The notes beneath the pieces were generated by a model. The model saw only the letters and a list, made by a program, of their open reading frames with translations, did no database searches and had not been told where the DNA came from. From contig CANRNA010000091.1 of assembly GCA_947631805.1 (NCBI GenBank), forward strand, positions 1 to 6,895: a DNA stretch of 6,895 nucleotides, written 5' to 3'. Below are positions 1-6,895 of the stretch, piece by piece (position 1 is the first letter of the stretch; every line of letters begins with the position of its first letter). The stretch comes from an uncultured Oscillospiraceae bacterium (GTDB lineage Bacteria > Bacillota > Clostridia > Oscillospirales > Oscillospiraceae). Both the position numbers and the translations under genes were made by a program.

Positions 1-15
1 TGATATGGGACATAC

Positions 16-58
16 AGCGGCGTTCCTCTCCCCATCCGGGAGCGGAACGCCGCTTTTT
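16..58 (+). terminator. Rho-independent-type terminator hairpin, plus-strand polarity
   Basis: A perfect 11-bp inverted repeat (16-26 with 44-54) continues, after a single mismatch, into a further 5-bp stem (28-32 with 38-42) closed by a 5-nt loop. On the plus strand the stem runs directly into TTTTT (54-58), followed by GG and TTTT. That is the layout of an intrinsic terminator for transcription moving left to right. On the minus strand the bases after the stem (15 down to 1) have no T-run, so it is a poor intrinsic terminator for the mreB-ending operon. The likeliest reading is the terminator of a convergent gene whose end lies at or beyond the left edge. That gene itself cannot be seen. 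Confidence 0.7.
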
Positions 59-117
59 GGTTTTGGAGACCGCTGGCTCTGTCAGGAGGGGCTGACCGTA
101 TCATCCCGCTGCCGGGC

Positions 118-1149
118 TCACACCTTCATCTGACGGCGGCGGGCCAGGTTTATCATGCCCTCCTGCATATCGTTGAGGTTTTGCAGCATCCGCCCCGCCC
201 CGTAGGCCGTGCAGCTCAGGGCGTCGTCCACCAGCACCGCGTCGATGCCGGTCTGCTCGGTGACCAGCTTGTCCAGACCCCATATCTGGCTGCCGCCGCC
301 GGACAGGACAATGCCGTTTTCGGACACGTCCCCCACCAGCTCCGGCGGGGTGCGCTCCAGCACCAGGTGGATGGCCTCCATGAGCTGGGCCATGGGCTCC
401 TCCAGGGCCTCCACCATGTCGGCGGAGCTGATGGTCACGCTCCGGGGCAGGCCCGTCACAAGGCACCGGCCCTTGACCTCCTCATAGGTGACCTCCGGCC
501 GGGGATAGACGCAGCCGATGGACAGCTTCAGCTCCTCCGCCGTGCGCAGGCCGATGAGCAGATTGTGCTTTTTGCGGATGAACCGGACGATGGCCTCGTC
601 GAAGGCCGCTCCGGCGGTCTTGATGGACTCCTGCTCCACCACGCCGCCCAGGCTCACCACGGCCACTTCGGTGGTGCCGCTGCCGATGTCCACCACCAGA
701 TGGCCGTCGGCCTTGGTGATGTCTATACCGGCCCCCACGGCGGTGGCAAGGGAGGCCTCCTTCAAATACACCTTCCGGGCCCCGGCCTCGATGGCCGCGT
801 CGATGAGGGCGCGCTCCTCCACGCCGGTGATGCTCCCCGGCACGCAGATGAGCACCCGGGGCTTGAACAGACTGAAGGAGGTGATGCGGCCGATGAACTC
901 CTTCAGCATCCGGGCGGTCATGTCATAGTCGGATATGACGCCGTTGACGATGGGGCTGATGGGCACGATGTTGGCGGGGGTGCGGCCCAGCATCTTCTTG
1001 GCCTCCTCCCCGATGCGCAGCAGCCGTCCGTTGGAGCTGTCCATGGCCACAAGGGAGGACTCCCGCAGGCGGATGCCCCGGCCCCGCACGTACATGAGCG
1101 TTGTCATGGTCCCCAGGTCAATGGCGATATCTCTCTCAAAAAACAGCAT
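118..1149 (-). CDS. mreB: MreB-family rod shape-determining protein (divergent, altered active site)
   Basis: This is a 343-residue actin-like ATPase, the usual MreB length. MreB polymerises on the inner face of the membrane and directs lateral wall synthesis. Visible motifs are phosphate-1 loop DLGTMTT (residues 11-17), phosphate-2 loop DIGSGTT (154-160), AEELK (204-208) and the adenosine motif SGGG (283-286). A SLFKP loop (93-97) matches the Leu-Phe membrane-insertion loop of Thermotoga MreB, and the N-terminus MLFF is short and hydrophobic. Odd points: the family IEEP catalytic segment reads KEAS (130-133), so the catalytic Glu position is Ala132; DLGTANT has become DLGTMTT; DIGGGTT has become DIGSGTT. 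The ATG at 1149 is chosen because a perfect AGGAGG lies 7 nt upstream and homology begins there; an in-frame ATG at 1230 would add 27 unrelated residues. The gene follows comF by 11 nt, and no mreC or mreD follows in the 117 nt visible. Family membership is certain; whether it is the main MreB or a paralog (Mbl/MreBH-like) is open. Confidence 0.93.
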   Translation of the reverse strand: MLFFERDIAIDLGTMTTLMYVRGRGIRLRESSLVAMDSSNGRLLRIGEEAKKMLGRTPANIVPISPIVNGVISDYDMTARMLKEFIGRITSFSLFKPRVLICVPGSITGVEERALIDAAIEAGARKVYLKEASLATAVGAGIDITKADGHLVVDIGSGTTEVAVVSLGGVVEQESIKTAGAAFDEAIVRFIRKKHNLLIGLRTAEELKLSIGCVYPRPEVTYEEVKGRCLVTGLPRSVTISSADMVEALEEPMAQLMEAIHLVLERTPPELVGDVSENGIVLSGGGSQIWGLDKLVTEQTGIDAVLVDDALSCTAYGAGRMLQNLNDMQEGMINLARRRQMKV

Positions 1150-1156
1150 AATACGT

Positions 1157-1162
1157 CCTCCT
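1157..1162 (-). promoter_or_regulatory. Ribosome binding site of mreB, overlapping the comF stop
   Basis: The minus strand reads AGGAGG here, 7 nt before the mreB ATG. Its first two bases are the last two of the comF TAG stop (1163-1161). This fixes the mreB start and places the site where ribosomes finishing comF terminate. Confidence 0.9.
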
Positions 1163-1811
1163 AGCGCGTAGTGGCAAGGGTGGCGCACCGCACGTCCTCC
1201 GCCCCCGCCAGCAGCAGGGTCTTGGCGCACTCCGACAGAGTGGAGCCGGTGGTCACGATGTCGTCTACGAGCAGTATTCTTTTTCCGGCGACGGCCGCCG
1301 GGTCGATGACCCGGTAGGCCCCCGCGATATTGGCTCTTCTCTTTTCCGGCGCGCCGGTATTGGACTGGGGCCTGACGCCCCGGCGCTTTTTCAGCACCCG
1401 CACCGGCTCCCGCCGAAGGCGGCGGCCCGCGTTCCGGGCCAAAAGCTCCGCCTGGTCATAGCCGCGGCTCCGGCGGCGTCCCGCGTCCAGGGGCACCCAG
1501 GAGAGGATATCATACTCCCCCTCCATGCGCTCATAGATGACCTGGGCCACCAGCTCCCCGAAGGGGACGGCGTAGGCCTGGGCCCCCTGGAACTTGAACC
1601 GCTGAATGGCCTCCCGCACATCCCCCTCGTAGTACAGCGCCGACACGCACCGGGAGAAGAAATCCCCCTTCCGGCCAAAGCCCTCCTCCGTCTGGGGCAT
1701 GCGCCCCTGGCACGCGGGGCAGATGGACGGCCTGCCGGGGGGCAGGAATCGGCGGCACAGCACGCACCTGGTGGGATAGACCAGGTCCAGGATATAGTCA
1801 AGTATCTTCAT
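1161..1811 (-). CDS. comF: ComF family protein (zinc finger plus phosphoribosyltransferase-like domain)
   Basis: This 216-residue protein has the full ComF/ComFC layout. An N-terminal zinc finger has C16-x2-C19 and C31-x2-C34. A central VPLDAGRRRSRGYDQAELLA segment (106-125) is the family's basic R-x-RG-[FY]-[DN]-QAELLA block. A PRPP-loop-like ILLVDDIVTTGST (179-191) sits near the C-terminus. In Bacillus and Helicobacter, ComFC is a cytoplasmic protein needed for natural transformation, handling incoming single-stranded DNA. Many non-competent bacteria also carry it, so its job here is uncertain. The ATG overlaps the 3' end of recD2 by 14 nt, and no Shine-Dalgarno sequence is visible upstream of it. 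Translation therefore probably depends on ribosomes from recD2. Pairing with a RecD2 helicase fits a role in DNA processing, but that is inference. No comFA-like helicase gene is in the window. Confidence 0.93.
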   Translation of the reverse strand: MKILDYILDLVYPTRCVLCRRFLPPGRPSICPACQGRMPQTEEGFGRKGDFFSRCVSALYYEGDVREAIQRFKFQGAQAYAVPFGELVAQVIYERMEGEYDILSWVPLDAGRRRSRGYDQAELLARNAGRRLRREPVRVLKKRRGVRPQSNTGAPEKRRANIAGAYRVIDPAAVAGKRILLVDDIVTTGSTLSECAKTLLLAGAEDVRCATLATTR

Positions 1812-4011
1812 TGACCATGCGGATGCGAAGACCGCTGTATCGCTTGGCCCGGCGGGCGTTTTCCGTCATCACCCGGATGCACTCCTCGTCCCCCACGATC
1901 ACCAGAAGCTCGGCGGCCCTGGTGACGGCGGTGTAGAGGAGGCTCCGGTACATGAGCTGGGGCGCGGCCCGCACGGCGGCCAGCACCACCGCCCTGTACT
2001 CGCTGCCCTGAGCCTTGTGGACCGTGGTGGCCCAGGCGTGGTCCAACTCCGACGCCTGCTCGAAGGCGTACTCCGCCCGGCGGCCGTCAAAGTCGATGAC
2101 GAAGGACTCCGCCCCCGGGTCGATGGACGCTATGTAGCCGATGTCCCCGTTGAAGACCCCATATCCGCTCTCCAGCGCCTCGGTCTTCCACTGGACGTCG
2201 TAGTCGTTTCGTATCTGCATGACCCGGTCGCCCTCCCGGAAGGTGCGCCCGGCGAAGACGAACTCCTGCTTCCCCACCGCGGGGGGATTGAGGGCCTGCT
2301 GGAGGCGTTTATTCAGCTCCTCTGTGCCCGCCGCCCCCTTGCGGGTGGGGGTGAGCACCTGTATCTGTCCGGAGGGGATGCCCATATTCTTAGGCAGCCG
2401 CTCCTGGCACAGGGAGACAATGGTCTCCGCCGCGCTGTCAGGCTCCCGGCGGCGGAGGAAGAAAAAGCCGTCCCGGTTGGCCCGCAGGTCCGGCACCTCC
2501 CCCCGGTCTATCTGGTGGGCGCTGAGCACGATGCGGCTGTCCGTCTTCTGGCGGAAGATCTCCGTCAGGCGCACCGTCTCGGCCACGCCGCTGCGGATCA
2601 CGTCCCGGAACACGGCCCCCGGTCCCACCGAGGGCAGCTGGTCCGCGTCCCCCACCAGCACCAGGCGGCAGGACGGGCCCACGGCGGCCAGCACTGCCCG
2701 CATAAGGCTCATATCCACCATGGAGCACTCGTCAAGAATCAGCGCGTCGCACCGGAGCCTGTCATTCTCGCTCTTGCGAAAGACGGTGCTGTCCGTTTCC
2801 GGGGAAAAGCTCGCCTCCAGCAGCCGGTGGATGGTGGAAGCCTCCCGGCCCGTCAGGTCCCCCAGGCGTTTGGCCGCCTGGCCCGTGGGGGCCGCCAGCA
2901 TGGTCTCCAGGCCCATGGCGTCAAACAGGCTCAGCACGGCCCGCACCGACGTGGTCTTTCCCGTGCCGGGGCCGCCGGTGATGACGACGAGCTGCTTTTT
3001 CGCCGCCGCGTCCAGCGTCCGGCGCTGCTGGGGGGCGAAGGAGATGCGCTGCTCCCCCTCCAGTTTTTCGATGACCCGCTCCACGTTCACGTGGACATTC
3101 TCATAGCTGTGTCCCGCCATCTCCCGCAGCCGCCGGGCCACGTACACCTCCGCGGCGTACAGGGGAGCCAGATAGCAAGCCGTCACGTTCCCCACGGGCT
3201 CCTGTATCACGTCCCCGGCCTCCAGCAGGATGTCCAGCCCCTCCCCGATCTGCTCCGCGTCCACGCCTATAAGCTGGGCGGTGGCGGCGGTGAGCTTGTC
3301 CACCGGCAGGAAGCAGTGGCCGTTTTCGCTGTTGTGGCGCAGCTCAAAGAGCAGCGCCGCCGCGATGCGCTGGGGGGAGTCGGCCTCCATGCCGTGGGCC
3401 AGGGCCAGGGCGTCCGCCTCGGCGAAGGTGGCCCCCACCTGGATGCCGGAGAGGATATAGGGGTTGTCCTCCACCGTCTCCAGGGCGTCGTCGCCGTACA
3501 GTCTATACAGCCGCAGCGCCAGCACCGGGGCCAGCCCCGCGCTGCCCAGAAATTCCATGAGCGAGCGCATCCCCGTCTGGTGGCGAAAGGCCTCGGACAT
3601 CTCCTCCGCCTTTTTGGTGCTGATGCCCCGGAGGGCCGCCAGCTTTTCCGGGTGGTCCCTGAGCACGTTCAGGGCGTCGTCCCCGAATTTCCCCACGATC
3701 AGGGCCGCCGTGGCCGGGCCTATGCCCTTTATCACCCGGCTGGACAGGTAATCGAATATGGCGGAGGCCCCGGAGGGCATGGTCCGCTCCGTGTACTGGG
3801 CCTTGAACTGCTCCCCGTGGGCGGCGTGGCGTGTCCAGGCGCCGAAGGCGCTCAGCTGCTCTCCCGGCGCGGCCATGGGGATGCAGCCCACCACGATGGC
3901 CTGGGAGCCGTCGTCCGCCTCCAGGCGCAAAACGGTGTAGCCGTTCTCCTCGTTGCAGTAGATGACCGCGGCCACCCGGCCGTCCAGTCTTTCCAGCTCC
4001 TGTCCGTCCAT
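1798..4011 (-). CDS. recD2: RecD2-type ATP-dependent 5'-3' DNA helicase
   Basis: This 737-residue SF1B helicase has the long N-terminal region typical of RecD2, the form found in bacteria without RecBC. The N-terminal OB-like part (about 8-80) is followed by a helix-hairpin-helix segment, IKGIGPATAALIVGKFG (94-110), with further helical repeats to about 270. The motor motifs are all intact: Walker A GGPGTGKTT (346-354), motif Ia APTGQAAKRL (374-383), Walker B LDECSM (426-431), motif III GDADQLPSVGPG (454-465), motif IV TEIFRQ (483-488), motif V VHKAQGSE (664-671) and motif VI YTAVTRA (693-699). RecD2 acts on single-stranded DNA with 5' tails in repair and replication-fork maintenance. The ATG at 4011 lies 2 nt after the stop of the upstream membrane-protein gene. 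An in-frame GTG at 4017, overlapping that stop, is a possible alternative start adding two residues. Only a weak GGTG ribosome-binding element precedes it, suggesting coupled translation. The in-frame region upstream to 4377 is antisense-free overlap with the neighbour and not part of the protein. Confidence 0.96.
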   Translation of the reverse strand: MDGQELERLDGRVAAVIYCNEENGYTVLRLEADDGSQAIVVGCIPMAAPGEQLSAFGAWTRHAAHGEQFKAQYTERTMPSGASAIFDYLSSRVIKGIGPATAALIVGKFGDDALNVLRDHPEKLAALRGISTKKAEEMSEAFRHQTGMRSLMEFLGSAGLAPVLALRLYRLYGDDALETVEDNPYILSGIQVGATFAEADALALAHGMEADSPQRIAAALLFELRHNSENGHCFLPVDKLTAATAQLIGVDAEQIGEGLDILLEAGDVIQEPVGNVTACYLAPLYAAEVYVARRLREMAGHSYENVHVNVERVIEKLEGEQRISFAPQQRRTLDAAAKKQLVVITGGPGTGKTTSVRAVLSLFDAMGLETMLAAPTGQAAKRLGDLTGREASTIHRLLEASFSPETDSTVFRKSENDRLRCDALILDECSMVDMSLMRAVLAAVGPSCRLVLVGDADQLPSVGPGAVFRDVIRSGVAETVRLTEIFRQKTDSRIVLSAHQIDRGEVPDLRANRDGFFFLRRREPDSAAETIVSLCQERLPKNMGIPSGQIQVLTPTRKGAAGTEELNKRLQQALNPPAVGKQEFVFAGRTFREGDRVMQIRNDYDVQWKTEALESGYGVFNGDIGYIASIDPGAESFVIDFDGRRAEYAFEQASELDHAWATTVHKAQGSEYRAVVLAAVRAAPQLMYRSLLYTAVTRAAELLVIVGDEECIRVMTENARRAKRYSGLRIRMVNEDT

Positions 4012-4013
4012 GG

Positions 4014-4505
4014 TCACACCAAGAGCTCTATGACCCCGGCGGTGGCCAGGGAGACCGCCAGTCCCGCCGCCATGACCCCCAGGATGATGGGGGGCAGCGC
4101 CCGCTTCATGCGCATGTTGAGAAGGGCCGCCAGCAGCGCCCCGGTCCAGGCGCCGGTGCCGGGCAGGGGCACGGCCACGAACAGCAGCAGACCCCAGAAC
4201 TGGGCCTGGCGGACGCGCTCCGCCTTTTTCCCCGTGCCCTTGGCCTCCAGCCAGGAGACGAACCGCCTGGCCCGGTCGGACTTCTCCCGCAGCCAGTCCA
4301 TCACCGTGCGGACAAAGGCGATGATGAACGGCGTCGGGAGGATATTCCCGGCCATGCTGATGAGCGCCGCCTGCCACACGGGCAGACCCAGGCCCACCCC
4401 CACGGGGATGGCCCCCCGCAGCTCCACGATGGGGAGCATGGACACCAGAAAGGTGGCCAGCGTCCGCCCGACGCCCATATCCGCGATGAGATCAGCTATC
4501 TCCAT
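4014..4505 (-). CDS. Small multi-drug export family membrane protein (COG2426 / Sm_multidrug_ex)
   Basis: This 163-residue polytopic inner-membrane protein has the family motifs ELRGAIPVG (28-36) near the N-terminus and PLPGTGAWTGA (113-123) in the second half. Hydrophobic stretches lie at about 15-40, 43-67, 103-130 and 137-163, separated by a basic, charged cytoplasmic-looking loop (72-100). The proline/glycine-rich motifs in both halves suggest paired re-entrant segments, as in the distantly related DedA/VTT superfamily, whose members move lipids across membranes. The name 'multi-drug export' is historical and the substrate is not established, so drug export should not be assumed. The ATG at 4505 has AGGAG 4 nt upstream and lies 14 nt after the uvrA stop; its own stop is 2 nt before recD2. 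Family assignment is firm and function is unknown. Confidence 0.88.
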   Translation of the reverse strand: MEIADLIADMGVGRTLATFLVSMLPIVELRGAIPVGVGLGLPVWQAALISMAGNILPTPFIIAFVRTVMDWLREKSDRARRFVSWLEAKGTGKKAERVRQAQFWGLLLFVAVPLPGTGAWTGALLAALLNMRMKRALPPIILGVMAAGLAVSLATAGVIELLV

Positions 4506-4509
4506 GAAA

Positions 4510-4514
4510 CTCCT
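4510..4514 (-). promoter_or_regulatory. Ribosome binding site of the COG2426 gene
   Basis: The minus strand reads AGGAG, 4 nt before the ATG at 4505, inside the 14-nt gap after the uvrA stop. The spacing is on the short side but supports this start. Confidence 0.7.
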
Positions 4515-4519
4515 ATCCC

Positions 4520-6895
<2,376 letters not shown>

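Noticed and set aside
81..116. Two small hairpins after mreB: GTCAG/CTGAC at 81-96 and CCCG/CGGG at 105-116
   Set aside because: Their stems are only 4-5 bp with no following T-run on the minus strand, which is within chance for GC-rich DNA and too weak to call as terminators.
181..1164. A 327-codon plus-strand open frame antisense to mreB
   Set aside because: It mirrors the mreB codon phase, gives a His/Gly/Ala-rich product with no domain, and has no independent support.
1150..1230. N-terminal extension of mreB to an ATG at 1230
   Set aside because: The extra 27 residues are Gly/Ala-rich read-through of comF in another frame. The ATG at 1149 has a perfect AGGAGG and is where homology begins.
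1391..1801. A 136-codon minus-strand frame inside comF
   Set aside because: It is a frame-shifted shadow of comF. The comF frame carries the Cys pairs and the PRPP loop, and no frameshift is needed to explain it.
4012..4377. N-terminal extension of recD2 to 4377
   Set aside because: The 122 added residues are an out-of-frame reading of the membrane-protein gene and have no resemblance to RecD2. The start at 4011 (or GTG 4017) gives the normal family length.

Overview
The window is a GC-rich stretch (roughly two thirds G+C by eye) with essentially all coding capacity on the minus strand. In transcription order (right to left) it reads: uvrA (5' end cut by the right window edge), a small polytopic membrane protein of the Sm_multidrug_ex / COG2426 family, recD2, comF, and a divergent MreB-family gene. 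The genes are packed with junctions of +14 nt, +2 nt, -14 nt (overlap) and +11 nt. With no room for internal promoters or terminators between them, they look like one polycistronic unit. A RecD2-type helicase, ComF and MreB together with AGGAGG-type ribosome binding sites point to a GC-rich member of the Firmicutes/Clostridia, plausibly an Oscillospiraceae-like gut anaerobe. That taxonomic placement is inference from gene content, not from a search.

Region by region: positions 1-117 are non-coding and hold a strong GC hairpin whose T-tract lies on the plus-strand side. This suggests a terminator for a plus-strand (convergent) gene beyond the left edge. Positions 118-1149 encode the MreB-like protein, 1161-1811 ComF, 1798-4011 RecD2, 4014-4505 the membrane protein, and 4520 to the right edge UvrA, which lacks about its first 150 residues. 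No stretch over 300 bases is without a gene. I saw no tRNA, rRNA, CRISPR array, insertion sequence or phage gene.

Functionally, UvrA (nucleotide-excision repair), RecD2 (5'-3' helicase) and ComF (DNA uptake/processing) form a DNA-maintenance theme. The membrane protein and the MreB-like cytoskeletal protein are passengers or partners of unknown connection. The one clear protein-level oddity is in the MreB-like product. The glutamate that aligns with the catalytic Glu of MreB/Hsp70 (Gln137 of actin) is alanine, and both phosphate loops carry substitutions, while the membrane-insertion Leu-Phe loop and adenosine motif are kept. I found no convincing evidence of a wholly new system; most of the window is ordinary housekeeping sequence.
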